Of a stretch of DNA of 64,000 nt, positions 28,101 to 39,107 are shown in pieces. This DNA is from Neelides folsomi. Lineage: Eukaryota; Arthropoda; Collembola; Neelipleona; Neelidae. Below the pieces are notes generated by a model. The model ran no database searches. It had not been told where the DNA came from and saw only the letters and a program-made list of their open reading frames with translations. The stretch covers positions 120,338-184,337 of the forward strand of contig JAQGBZ010000110.1 of assembly GCA_034687125.1 (NCBI GenBank). The letters run 5' to 3'. The stretch's first letter is position 1, and every line of letters begins with the position of its first letter. The position numbers and the translations under genes were made by a program.

Positions 28101-31100
28101 CCTTTGATGACGTTTTCCATACTTTACAATGAGATGGCTTCGCCCTCATCAATAAGATGAAAGGAAACGGTAAAGCTCGGCTTCCTTTCAGAACTCAAAT
28201 TTATAAAACCTTTTACTCATCTCCTCATTCATGCAAAAGAATCTTTCACGATGAATCTCCCCACTTATAAAATTTTAATATGGAATTGCCACACAGCTCG
28301 AATTCATTCCTTTTCTAGAAATTTTAATCATTGGTGATATAAATATTTCCAATTTATATTTAAGGTGATTAGAATCAACGTCAAAAAGAAATTGTTGGCA
28401 CTAATTCTGTCTAAAATCCGTTACAATAAAAAAAAGTTTTTTCATAATGCCAAACTGCATAAAAAATCGATCCAAGATGCATATCATTCTTCAACATATG
28501 AAAAAATATTATAACTTTATAACAAAATTTTCATATTGCCAAACATCAGCAATGGGGCTAAACTTATAAAAGTAAGTTTAGGTAGTAAATTACATATATT
28601 TATAAGAAATGGCCTGCTATTAGTTAAAGCCTTCTCTCTTATGGCAAGGGGAAAGGAGCCAAAAGTGAAGAAAGTTAAGAAATTCCCTTGTGGAAAAGAT
28701 ATAAGGAAATTGAATCGATCACTTATTTATGCATTCAGAAGATGATTCTCCTTACTTATAACTGTTATAACTGAGGAAATCTCATGGCTCTTATTGTATT
28801 ACAGCCGAACAGAACAAAAAGAGGATTTCAGATTTCCACACGACTCAATGTTATCTTCAATTCCAATGAACTCACCAAGGATCCATTTACATTTCCCTCG
28901 CAGAAATGTAAGTGATCCTATCTATTTTTCACCCGTGGGCTATGGATAAAGTCCCATTCCGTCCAACGCTTACCATGTGGGTACTCCGAAGGCTGTAAGA
29001 TACTTATTTCTTTTTTACAATCATCATAACCATTACCATTATCAAGATCAAGGGTCCAACGAGGCCATCCGCGACTCCGTTTGGTTTGATTTATACACTT
29101 AAACTATTGCTTTTCTTACGTGCCGACCGGATTTATCTCCTTCTTTTTACTTTAAAGAAAGAATGGGACAATGAAGGTGTGAATAAAGAAATACTATGAT
29201 AGTTTACTGGATTCCTCTAAAACTTTTCCACTTTCACAGTTCTCTTCCTCTGTATCTGTATGACTGTATGGAACGTTGTAAAGTTAAGTCACGATTCAAC
29301 ATTGAATTCTAAATTATCACCATACAGATCTGTATGATATTATGCATTGTTCATATGCTTTGTTCAAAACACATCTTAGTTTACTGTTATTTGATAGAAA
29401 TGTATTAATAAAATTATTACAATAAAGATTAAATGAAATTGTCTGTAAATGAATTGCTTATTACACAATTAAATAGAAACATAAGATGCGTGATGATTAA
29501 ACTTATATAATTTATAATATTTCAATTTGGCTGTTTAAATTAAGAAGAAAGATAAAAGAGGAGAAAGTTGGTTGTGAATCAAAGCTCCTAAATCATTCAA
29601 ACCTCCCCTAAACAGTTTGTTTTACGCCTTAATTGAAAGTGACTCTTTCCTCTAATAAAATACTCTGCGAGTGAAAGGACGAAGATTAGTATCGCAGACC
29701 AAGTTTCCTATGTGCGTATATCCTCCCCAGTTAAGCATTTCCACTCAATTGCATTGGCTATAGAATAGTCGGAAACTGGATAAACTTAGTTAGATAGACT
29801 AATATATCAAGAGTTGGAAAGCGTAATCTCTACCGGGACTTAATTTCTTTTCCCTCTCACCACAAATCGGAGGAGAGGGAAATTCGAGTTTCCCTCTCCC
29901 CGCTTCAGGTTCCATTCGAGGAGTCTGATGAGGCGAATAAAGGAGTATAAATGGGGCAAGGCCATTAGTTCCAGTTCCCCACATTGACGTGTGATTATTT
30001 GGGAGTATTGGGCCACTTGAAGGACTGATGGTTGAGAGAATATGAAGAGAGCTGTTCGTTAAGACCTCTCGAGAGGAAAGGGTGAAGAGGCAGTTACTTC
30101 CTAATCGATGGCAGAGACTTATTTAGTTTTATAGAGGAAATAGACTGATGAAGAGTGACAGGTTGATGAAGGAGTGCGGTGGGAAAGAGGCACTTATCCT
30201 CAACGTTGACTTATTCGAGTGGCTCCTCGAGACCAGCGCGGGAGGACGGGGGCTCTGGGAGAAAAAGGGTAAGAAAGGATTCTCCGACCAGGAGGAGGAA
30301 GTATGAATGCTCAGGCAAATCAAGTGTTTTTACGACTCCCAAGAGAACCTCGGCTTCGGAACCAGCAAATTGTCTGCCATACAGTCCCTAGCTCTCTTCC
30401 TTGAACTTTTCATTCCACGCATTGATAAAGGCAGATCCATAAAATGAAACAAAAGTACATTTGTTTTTCTTTCTCTTTTCCCTTCACTTCCTTCCAAGAC
30501 TCAAAACCTCAAGTCCTCAATCTTCAATCCGACCCAACCCGCCGACCACCAACCGACACTCGGCGAGATAGACCCTCTAATGGCGTCACGGTCAACTGGC
30601 TTGTCCATTAGGAGACAAAATATTTACCCCAAGAAATACTCGGTCAACTTTCTTTTCCTTAAATTCCATTCCAAATCCCCTTCGCCTCTCAAACCCAAAT
30701 GGCAATTCTGTGGGATTGGCAGAGTAGAAAGAATCCCTCGGCTCGGCCCCAATATAGTCCAGCTATTTTCTACAATGTAACAATTCCTAAACTCTTCCCT
30801 CTCGGCAGAGCCGAAAGGTTGAGAGCAGAAAGAGAATCACCATTTCCCCTATTTTATTCTTATTACATGGAGAGTCTCATTAAATGAATTGAGGTTGAGT
30901 AAGTTTGAATTCCCTACCCAAAACTTTCCTTTCATGGAGAAACGGAGAAAAGAAACAGGAACTTAATTTTGATTCCTCGCTCATGTGATTGCATTGGAAC
31001 TAAAAATTAAATCAGGCTCCGCATCTAAAAAGTCGAGGATTCAGTCAACAATATACTTATGTAAGTCACTAATAGTCGAATAGTACACTCGTAGCCACCT

Positions 31101-34100
31101 CCTATATATCCCCATGCAATTTACCCATGTTTATGGATCTTAAGTAAGTACCAAGAAAATTTGGTTCTTTAGTCTCCCGCCCTATCATCCACATCTACAA
31201 AGATTACATTCATGGATTCATCCGAGGAAGAAATCCCTTGCTGTTCAACTAAAATAAAAGATCCACAAACCAAACTCCTTTCACATCATTACTGAAGAGC
31301 AATTTGAAAGCTTGAAGATCTTTCAACTCACTCAGCTTTCTAAGCCTTTTGCATCCATCAGACTCTTTTACAAAAGACACGAACTTGCTCCTTTCGTGTT
31401 CGTTGGGTGGAGAGATAGGAAAGTTAAGAGGAACTCAGAACTTCACAGCCACCTTTGAAAAAGCAAAGAAAACAACATAGAGGAAACAGGTGACGATAAG
31501 AGACGCCAAGAAGCTCAAGATGGGAATTTAAAAGAGGGGAGAGGCACGAGCCTTTTATTCTTTAAATTCAACCCCTTTTATTCTATCTGTTTTTATTCTT
31601 TTTGTACAATAAAATATGCAAATTCTAGTTTATAGTATCTTATAATTTTCATTTAGCAGATTGGATTTTTGTTAAATAAAAAACTATGTAGTTGAATGCA
31701 TAATTCGCAATATCGCAATAGAATATTAGATATAAATATTTAACATATACCATATGTTTATACATTTAAAAATGCAGATTTTGAAAATGCTATAAGCACA
31801 AATACGAGTTTAAACATGTAAAAGTAGTAGATAATATATGTAAGGTAGTACTTACGATTACTAGAAAGTGAATTACGAAATGTAAAGGGAAAAGAAATAA
31901 GGCTGACAATGAGACCTGTCTAACTAGACAACTCTTGGGACGGTGAAAAATAGGAAACCCAAATCACAAAACCAGCGGACATGTTTTGATATTACATTTC
32001 ATCGCCACGTTGTCTGATCTTTGATTTGAAGGTACGAAAATTGAATTCAATTGGACGTGAACTTGTTTTCCCTTTAGATCCACTATGTCTGTCAATGACA
32101 ATTGCACCACAGTGGTGATTCTACATCTTTCTTTTTATTTCAAGACATCCTTTCAATATGTCAACGTTTCAGTAAAACCTAATATTGAATTTTCATAAAA
32201 ATACAAAAATATCCCCAATTGTTATTTTGACAATTGGTATATCTGTAATATTGATATTTCAAAACTAATATGGGTATAGCTAAAGGCATGTTAATCTGCA
32301 TAATTAATTATCTTTATATGTTTGGTCTATAAAGAAAAGTTAACCCGTAAAAGTAACCACAGAAGAAAAACTATCGTTGGTTTATTTGAACATACGGCTC
32401 TAGGTCTCGCTTATTTTCCTCATACAGAGGCAGTAATGGGGAGAGTTTCAACTATGAGGAGAACAAGAGAAAGAGGAGAAAAATGAAGTCGCGAAAAGCA
32501 ATGAATATCAATCTTGATATTCTTTTGAAAGTCGAGGCTCGCCACACGGAATTTTAAGCGAGTTTGTAGCTCCATACCTCTAGCTCTGCTTCATCTAATA
32601 CAACCAAAAAGTTTCTCCGACGAAGAGTTTTGAATATTAATGACCCTCCACTTTACATGGGAGAAGGAAAGAAAGATAGAAGAAAAGAATTCCTTTCCCT
32701 ACTTCTCCCCAACATATTAGCTGTTAACTTATGGAACTTCTTTTTCTTCATGTCTTCAAAAGCACAGCGTAGTGATTCTTAATATGATATATGATGCAAG
32801 CATGATGTATGTATCTGTATATGCGTGGGCTGAAATTTTAACTGTTAAACTGTATAGACCAAGGAACGTATCCTACAAGTAAAGTTTATTTGGTGCTAAA
32901 TTAATTAAGATAAACATTGAATAATTATAACATTTCTACTTAATAAATAGCAAAGTCTTGAAATCATTTCACATCGTGCATTGTCTTCAACTAATATTGA
33001 GTTACTTATGAATGATGTGAGTTTTTTTCTTGGGGAAAGGGAAGATGATTTAAAGAAAATAAAGCTCTCATCAGAAATCTCAAATATTGATCAAAATATT
33101 TACATTGCACGCTGCACGATAGCCTAAAAGTATTTTAATTTTAATTCAATGTTATTTCCTCCTAAAATATCCGTACATGGTATGTGAAAGTGAATGCAGA
33201 AAAACTTTGCATAAATGATTGGAAATGAATGAAATTCATAATGATGGTAAGTTTCATCGTGTCGTAATATATGGAATTTTCTACAGTTGCATGATGCAAG
33301 TGGGAGTTGTATTCAGAAAGGGAGTATGAGGGGGGGAAAAGTAGGAGAAAGTAATATTTTGAAAAGTGCCCATGAGATCCCCCAACGCTCCAAGAAGTAT
33401 TAAACATTTGTGAGGTATCCATCTTTTATCATCATCATCCTCTGTACTCTCATTCAGTCCTGTGCTTCTCATACAGGACGCATTTATAGGAAAGAGATAT
33501 GTATTTCCGCATGACTCCTTCGGATGGCTTCCCCAACCTCGCTCATCGTCTCCCTCAATCTGGTCATGTGCCAAAATCTTACATCCTCTCATGAAACCTT
33601 CGGCTTAGACCATAATGTATACGTGCTTACTCACACACGGAAAGAACTCGTACGGGTTGTTGGCAAGACCCTTTGAGTTTTCAAATTTCGTGAAAACCAT
33701 GTTTCCCTGCATCACTGTGGAACGGAAGTGGAGGACAATTTATAAAAAAACTAACGCGTGGAAAAAACGAAGGAACACCTCCAGATGTACCATTATTCAA
33801 CATTCTATTTTCTATATAAAACTTCTATGTAGTACTTATTGTTAGTTATTCTTTATATGTGAAAATATGTGCTACATAGAAAAATAATAATTCCTAATAC
33901 TGAAACTTAAACATTTTTAATATAAGAGAATTTCAAAACAAATAATAATACTGTAATAATAAAGTTATAAATGCGTATTTCATCGAGAAATGATCATATT
34001 TTCTCTTGCAATGTTATTTTAGCCTTATGTTAGAAGGGATATTGCCTAACCTCAACATGAATAGAGTTGAGAAAAATGGTGGGGGAAGAATTATGTAGTT

Positions 34101-37100
34101 GTGAAGAAAGAGAAAGCTGAAGACGGAGGTTCAGGAGGTGGCTCGAATTGAAAATTAAACTCTTCTCACTTCCACTATTAATAACTAATTATCCCGTATT
34201 AATTAGACAAGAATGAGTTTTCTTCTTGAATTAGGAGACACTTTTCCCGAATTAGTGCTAAATAGGGCGAAATTACTCTCCGCTCCTCCTTGTTCCTCGG
34301 GTTAAGAAGGGAGTCGCGTGAGGAATTTTCACCGTTTCCAATTCTCATTCGCCTCTCACTCCCCCTTCCTTAATGACTAGGGTAATACACGGAGAGACTC
34401 AATTCATAAATACTCAATTCAAGCGAATTGGACAGGAATCGCTGTAGAATCTTACGTTGACGGCATTGTGCCATGCTAAGGTCTATCTCCTTCTCCTCAT
34501 CCCCATCCCTGAAGAATTTCCAAATGGAGGTAAACAGACAAATTAATAATAATACTTACAATACTCTATATCTACATATTTACATATTATGTAGGAGAAA
34601 GTCTGTCTACGATAGTGTGTATATGATAGCGTGTGTGAGAGAAATGCACTGATCTCCTTCGGGAACCCTTTCATCCTTTTTAATACATTTAACTCCAAGA
34701 GGAGGATTATGAAGATTTGAATGGCGCCCTCCACCGTTTACTTTTCTTTCTTTTCCTAAACGAGTTGGGCCTATTAAGCCGAAACACATTTAGGATCTCT
34801 TTATGTGTAATCTGGGATCTACATGTAATAAGGGGATATTAGCCAGTAGAGGTGCGGCCTGTGTTGGCCATGTGCACACATCACCAGTATTTGGAGGTGA
34901 ACAATTCAGTGAAAGTTTTTAAAGTGGAGAGTCACACGGGATCGATTTCTCCCTCCTCTTTACTAATTTCAGGGGAAATGAAATAAAATGAAAATAGAAA
35001 GAGAGGGGGAACCATGGCCATGATCAACATAAATCCTCCGTAATCCCACGAACCTCTTTAACGAGGGAAATACTTCGACTCCACCTCGGCCCACATATCA
35101 TCTCCCCCCACTGAGACATCCTACCCAATTTTCACAATATGTACTGTACACTATGCTGGCGGTAGTAATACATAAGGACTCCTAGCTGTAATATGAAAAT
35201 AAAGAGGGTTCGTCCCAGAGGAAAAGAGAAAGAATTGAGGAGCAGAGAAGCAGAAGTTGAAGAGCTATAAGGCAATTTGTTCAAGAATTCGCTAGAATAC
35301 ACTTTAAATAAAAAGGAAGGCACGGCGGAGGGAAGGAATATGTAAATGGATAATTCCGCCTCAGGAGAAGGGGAACTCTCTTTTGCATAGCTTTGCACTT
35401 TCCATGCCCCTTACACCTTCAAGCAAAAACTTGTACAACTTTGTCAGTGCATTACAATTTACTCAATTCCTAAAGAGTATTAGAGGAAATGGATCCACGG
35501 CCTCGACATCACTTTACATACTTTCACCCGCAATGAAATGAATCAGCCCGAGACACAATTCCCCATTCCCTTAATTTAAATGAACAAACAAAAATGGAGA
35601 TAATGAAAGGGAAAAATAAACCGGCGGAACCATAGTCAATAAACCTCTTTAAACTTAATGTTATTACGCTCTTGCGCTTTCTCCCTTCGAGCTCCAACAT
35701 CGTTAACTCTTTCATTAGCATAAAAACGTACACATTGGTTGTAAGGGGAGAATTCTTTTGTAATTTTAACACCGAATTATACAGAAATATTATATTTTAT
35801 ATAATTAGGCTGTGTTAAAAATGAAATTGAACACGATAAAAATTGTTTATAATAACATTTTTAAATATAAATCGTTTTATGCACTGGAACATTACTAGGT
35901 ATGTATTTATACTAATTAAGAATTTAAATAGCATGTAAAATTTTCATAGCTTACTTATTCTGGAGAGTTTGAATGAATCGGCGGTATTTATGACATCAAC
36001 GTAGGCCTTCAGTTCGAACTTTTTATCTTCAGTATTGTGGAGCATTAGAGCATACTTGAAAGCCGTTTGCACTTGGGTCGTCCCTTGCTCAAAAATGACC
36101 CCTAAAATAAGTTTCATTTTTAGTGGAATTCAGGAATTCAGGAAAAAAAACTACTACATACATACAACATACTGTATTACTACATGATTTTAAGTAAGAA
36201 TAAGAAAGGAACAATTTACAAAAGTGTAAAGAATTCAATTTATGATTTAGGTTTATTATCAAGCCTTATCGCATATTATTTAAATTTGATAATTTCAACA
36301 TTCTTTCAAACTACTGCAACTTGTAATAAAATAGGCATAAAAATGTTCCTCTACTTATCTTTACACTTAAAATGGCCCTAAACATGTTGGAACGGATCAT
36401 GAATAAAATCCTACTCCGTTTGCATCATTTCCAGTTTGAAGCCTCCAAGATGTGGAACCAATTTTCCACATGTCAAACTCCCCCAAGAAGAATTCACAAG
36501 AAAAAAACAATTTACAATGCATATGATGCGAATCATAATACTTTCACCAACATAACATTGAGGAATGGATGAGAATGCAAGGAATTTTACAACTTTATGT
36601 ACAAGATTGTGCAGAAAACTTTGAAAGCTGGTCTTTCAGTTGGTCCAATGAATTTAGATGTACAATTTGTATCAATAATATGCTTATATAAAGTATGAAG
36701 ACGCAACTTGGAGGGGAAGTTCTTATTAATTCAATCTTGAATAGCTCTGGAAATGAAAATGATGGAGGAGGAAAGGATTAATATTTAAATTAAGGAGTTG
36801 ATAGGAAAAGATAAGAAGATTTAAAGCGTCCATTAATGCATTTCCCTGTCGGATTCCGGAGATGTCGAGGAGAAAGTGTATTAATATTCCAGACTTAGAC
36901 ACCTTAAATCCAATAAAATGATAGGATTGTAGTGGAGAAATCTATATGAATATAAGCCCTAACATCCGAATATATGAACCATCTTCTCATATAATCTCGG
37001 TCCTTTTCTCCTCATTTGTTTAGATGGAGAAAAGAGACGGAGCGGGACGAGGAGGGCTGAGGAGACGATGGGCCCCTCCGACCGCAATGAGCCTTCGAGT

Positions 37101-39107
37101 CTGACAGTGAGGAAGAGCTACCCCAATAACTCATTCTGAGAGTGTAATATACAGAGTAATGGAATACTTATATTTATGTCCCTATCAGCTCTCGTCGGAT
37201 CCTAACGGAGACTGCATAAAGAGATTATTTTCATCCGCCGTATTTGCATTCCAAGATTCCACAATGTTCATGTCAAATCCCCCCGCTCATGATTTCTTAC
37301 CCGCTCTCGAGATTTCTTTCCTTTTCACTTTTTCTGCCATTCTACCATATTCTCATTCGCAGAATAAGAATACCATATAATAGGATCAACTGATTATAAC
37401 GTTTGATTCTGCAGACGCAGTCGATTTATCAGTATCTTAAAAAGTTGTTCATATTCGTTTAAATAAAGAGTTTTAAATTCTGTATTTATTTTTTAAATAA
37501 GTTTTGGAAAGAGCGTAGGAGAGGATTGAAAAAAAAGAAAATGAATTTCCTTCCCCTGTTAGACTTGTTACGCTTATTTTATTAGAGGTTCAGTCGCATT
37601 TTGAATGTGAGTCAGGATTACCCGAGCTTGGCAGAATCCAAAATATCATTATGTGTACTTTTAAGGAGCATTTAGGCATTGATGTGCTTATATGTATTAC
37701 TACCTATGTTAAAATGGTAAAAATAGAGAGCGCGGTCCGGAATAAGAAGTTGGGAGTGAGGGAATAATATCGCTGCTCTGAATGAAGAATGAGGGTGGGC
37801 ATAGGCATTTACCCTTTTATCCCTCCTCTGTCCTAAATTATGATTTACTCTAAAAGGACAACATTTCTCTTTTTTCATCAAATTACATCAGCGAAGGTGA
37901 AAATTGTGATTTTTTGATTCCGCAAATGACCCATTATGCCTATTATTTTTCAATAATACAAATACACTATGTAATGTATACATAAGTAAATAATATATGA
38001 TATATATTATCTAATACCAATTTATTTACGCTGGAAGATTAAAGTAATAATGAGCACATGGGCCAAAATACTAAACAGGAATTGAATGAGAAGAAACGGG
38101 AGAATAAAAAAACTATTATTTTTTCGTGGAATGACGATGGTAAAGAAATTACACTTCTCTACCCCCTTTCCCAGAAGTAAATGTGAAAGATGACTTTCCT
38201 TCGAACAAAGTCGCTTTAGTTCTCTCAAAAGCAATTAAATTAGTTCCCTTTCCATCTTACATAATCTAATCTTCATTTCTCGAACTATCTCGGACTAATT
38301 CTATCTCGAGCTACGAAGGCCAAATTAATGTAAGTAATAAAATTTTCAAGTTCAATTGCTTTAATTATCATTATTTGTAATGAAAATTAGCGAATAAAAA
38401 TTATTATTTTAAATTCGAAGAATATAGCCCAATCGAATTTCAAAAATTTAGTGTTTTTTAATAAATTAAATTTTAATGACCTACTCGGGCATTCAAAAGA
38501 CTAGAGAATGAATTATCATAATAAGGTTTCATAATCAATAGTAGTTTTTCACTAAAAATAATTCATGTACTCTATTTAAAAATATCAATAAAGGGAAATG
38601 TGATTGTTTTAAATAAAATCTAATCTTGAACCATGCTCTTATCCTGTGCTTATGACCTTACCAACGTATCATGCATAATCGGTTAATCATTAACGAGGTC
38701 AAAATAATGAACCCAATTAACTCTAGCTATTATACTTGGTATATCTATTTAATTAAATTAAGCAAAATTATGTTCTATATTGAGGGTAATAATTAAATTA
38801 TCAAGATTGAACACATTGCTGATTTTCTAGTTGTGAAAGACTATTTCACGTAAAGCCGGTCACGCAAGAAGAAGGGATTTGTTGTAATTAGATTATTCTT
38901 TGATAAAGAATTACCCACAAGAAACTACTAGATTAAAAATTGCTAATCAAATTACCAAGATTGAAAGGAAAGTTTTCCCATTCCCTTTTAGTCCAAGTTA
39001 GGATAAATGGTAAAAGAAGATAAGAATTAATTACCCAAATGTATTTTCTCAGCCAGCGACTCATGGCGATGAAGAAGGAGCAGTAGGAGGAAAACGAGGA
39101 CACGCAT
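2661..39107 (-). CDS. GluRIA: AMPA-type ionotropic glutamate receptor, amino-terminal part (gene continues past left edge)
   Basis: Glutamate-gated cation channel subunit of the non-NMDA (AMPA) class, expected at synaptic plasma membrane. Seven coding exons are placed on the minus strand: 39107-39035, 36101-35955, 22237-22110, 21501-21381, 9663-9531, 3815-3695 and 2825-2661. They total 888 nt with matching phases and no stop, giving 296 codons. The start ATG opens a signal peptide (MRVLVFLLLLLL core, likely cut after about residue 19). Then come LIVBP-like amino-terminal-domain blocks recognisable from insect GluRIA/GluRIB: EKIHLGVIFEQG, YVDVINTADSFKLSR, GPDSFDTFHSYSNTFQMPF, MRPDF, YGWHNIIYLY, VVLDCPA, RRTYHYLLSGL and AVNVTGFRIVD. 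The ligand-binding domain, M1-M4 and the Q/R site are not in the window. The family call is firm; IA versus IB is not. Introns are very large compared with all other genes here. Confidence 0.93.
2826..3694 (-). other. Glutamate receptor intron 6
   Basis: Intron of 869 bp, AT-rich in 2870-3450, more mixed near the 3695 donor. No gene, repeat or RNA signal recognised. Confidence 0.75.
3695..3815 (-). CDS. GluRIA: GluRIA-like receptor, coding exon 6
   Basis: 121 nt, phase 2 to phase 0, after TTATTAG and before GTAAGT. It encodes WRPKYVVLDCPANLAQEVII and SHVRDVHMERRTYHYLLSGL. The VLDCP and YHYLLSGL blocks are diagnostic of the non-NMDA amino-terminal domain. Confidence 0.92.
3816..9530 (-). other. 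Glutamate receptor intron 5
   Basis: Intron of 5.7 kb. Very AT-rich from about 4100 to 5000, with purine/pyrimidine-tract blocks of higher GC at 5640-6750 and 8100-8650. It contains the Tc1/mariner relic at 7012-7594 and a GGAGAAAGT motif on the minus strand (8109-8117). Short open frames on both strands (for example 5801-6067 and 8401-8754, plus) resemble no known protein. Confidence 0.7.
7012..7594 (-). mobile_element. Degenerate Tc1/mariner-type transposon relic
   Basis: Terminal inverted repeats: CAAGGATTATAATGAGGATT at the left end and its near match CAAGGATTATAACAAGGATT read inward from the right end; the following TTATTC is shared. TA precedes the left end and CA follows the right, consistent with a decayed TA target duplication. 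Inside, the minus strand keeps pieces of a transposase C-terminus: SPIDFFGFEFLKQ (about 7250-7288, the usual SPDLxPIDFFLWGxLK block) and a terminal GKHVENL (about 7101-7125), interrupted by stops and frame changes. At 583 bp it is far too short to be autonomous. Superfamily assignment rests on motif memory. Confidence 0.65.
9531..9663 (-). CDS. GluRIA: GluRIA-like receptor, coding exon 5
   Basis: 133 nt, phase 1 to phase 2, after TTTCAG and before GTATGT. It encodes LLRLQSIFQDLSFANDSLRI and ANEALNILREIEMTNR, matching the LLRLQQIYQ helix and the following variable helix of insect GluRIA. Confidence 0.9.
12432..12447. repeat. (TA)n dinucleotide run
   Basis: Sixteen bases of uninterrupted TA repeat inside receptor intron 4, directly visible. 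Confidence 0.9.
13128..13181. repeat. (TAA)n trinucleotide microsatellite
   Basis: An uninterrupted run of about 18 TAA units in receptor intron 4. Its purity suggests a length-polymorphic locus. Confidence 0.97.
20475..20501. repeat. Perfect 10-bp-arm hairpin
   Basis: AAGAGAAAAG (20475-20484) and CTTTTCTCTT (20492-20501) are exact reverse complements around a seven-base pyrimidine loop. It is a purine/pyrimidine mirror-type hairpin; no function can be assigned. Confidence 0.8.
21381..21501 (-). CDS. GluRIA: GluRIA-like receptor, coding exon 4
   Basis: 121 nt, phase 0 to phase 1, after a TTTTACTCCAG acceptor and before GTTAGC. It encodes MVSSVMDFATSMRPDFHRAV and continues through YYGWHNIIYLYCSHEG. 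The segment normally reads YLYDS in AMPA and insect receptors; here the Asp codon is a Cys codon (21391-21393). Confidence 0.92.
21502..22109 (-). other. Glutamate receptor intron 3
   Basis: Intron of 608 bp with a normal GTAAGT donor and a TTTTACTCCAG acceptor. Nothing else recognised; the open frame on the plus strand here is the opposite-strand shadow of the intron. Confidence 0.8.
22110..22237 (-). CDS. GluRIA: GluRIA-like receptor, coding exon 3
   Basis: 128 nt, entered at phase 1 after CTTCCAG and left at phase 0 at GTAAGT. It encodes ICSHFSRGVFTMVGAV, GPDSFDTFHSYSNTFQMPF and TPSFPER. The Cys near its start is the conserved amino-terminal-domain cysteine of the family. Confidence 0.93.
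29321..29336. repeat. 16-bp perfect palindrome
   Basis: CATACAGATCTGTATG is its own reverse complement. It lies in receptor intron 2 in AT-rich DNA. Function unknown. Confidence 0.85.
33631..33714 (-). other. Candidate cryptic or nested-gene exon B
   Basis: A strong acceptor (CCTCCACTTCCGTTCCACAG) precedes an open stretch reading MQGNMVFTKFENSKGLANNP then YEFFPCV. It ends at one of two overlapping donors, GTGAGT (exon end 33635) or GTAAGC (exon end 33631). Joined to candidate exon A it completes a Leu codon. Codon choice (AAC, CCG, TAC, GAG, TTC) resembles the real receptor exons. With the GTAAGC donor its exit phase would also fit receptor exon 3. No family recognised; could be chance. Confidence 0.35.
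34456..34508 (-). other. Candidate cryptic or nested-gene exon A
   Basis: On the minus strand a pyrimidine-rich AAATTCTTCAG acceptor and a CAAC/GTAAGA donor bound 53 nt. In the only frame without a stop it reads DGDEEKEIDLSMAQCRQ, entered at phase 2 and left at phase 1. Its phase does not fit receptor exon 2 but does fit candidate exon B downstream. No family recognised. Confidence 0.3.
35955..36101 (-). CDS. GluRIA: GluRIA-like receptor, coding exon 2
   Basis: 147 nt, phase 1 to phase 1, between a TTTTAG acceptor and a GTAAGC donor. It encodes VIFEQGTTQVQTAFKYALML and continues to DSFKLSRI. This is the first strand-helix unit of the amino-terminal domain and aligns without gaps to what I recall of Drosophila GluRIA. 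Confidence 0.92.
36102..39034 (-). other. Glutamate receptor intron 1
   Basis: Intron of 2.9 kb, with a block rich in GGAGA/GAGGA at 36700-37150 and AT-rich DNA at 37380-37520 and 38330-38620. One GGAGAAAGT copy at 36869-36877. No exon or repeat recognised. Confidence 0.7.
39035..39107 (-). CDS. GluRIA: GluRIA-like receptor, coding exon 1 (signal peptide)
   Basis: The ATG at 39107-39105 starts a hydrophobic leader of 12 residues rich in leucine, a short polar stretch and the first mature residues EKIHL. The exon ends after the first base of a Gly codon at a GTAATT donor (phase 1). I chose this start because it is the only ATG in frame that gives a signal peptide directly before the conserved EKIxLG block of insect AMPA-type receptors. 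Confidence 0.88.

Larger units (their letters stand above)
22238..35954 (-). other. Glutamate receptor intron 2
   Basis: Intron of 13.7 kb, the largest here. Directly joining exons 2 and 3 restores the insect consensus FKLSRxIC, so no obligatory exon is missing. It holds five copies of GGAGAAAGT before 33300-34600 is counted and two more inside that stretch, a 16-bp palindrome at 29321-29336, a small hairpin near 26640, and the two minus-strand exon candidates at 34456-34508 and 33631-33714. AT-rich blocks lie at 23700-24200, 28260-28530, 29380-29530 and 31590-31870. No complete nested gene could be demonstrated. Confidence 0.65.

Noticed and set aside
33631-34508. Both candidate exons as regular parts of the glutamate receptor between exons 2 and 3
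   Set aside because: Exon 2 joined directly to exon 3 gives the conserved FKLSRxIC sequence, and candidate A does not match the phase of exon 2 (it would hit a stop).
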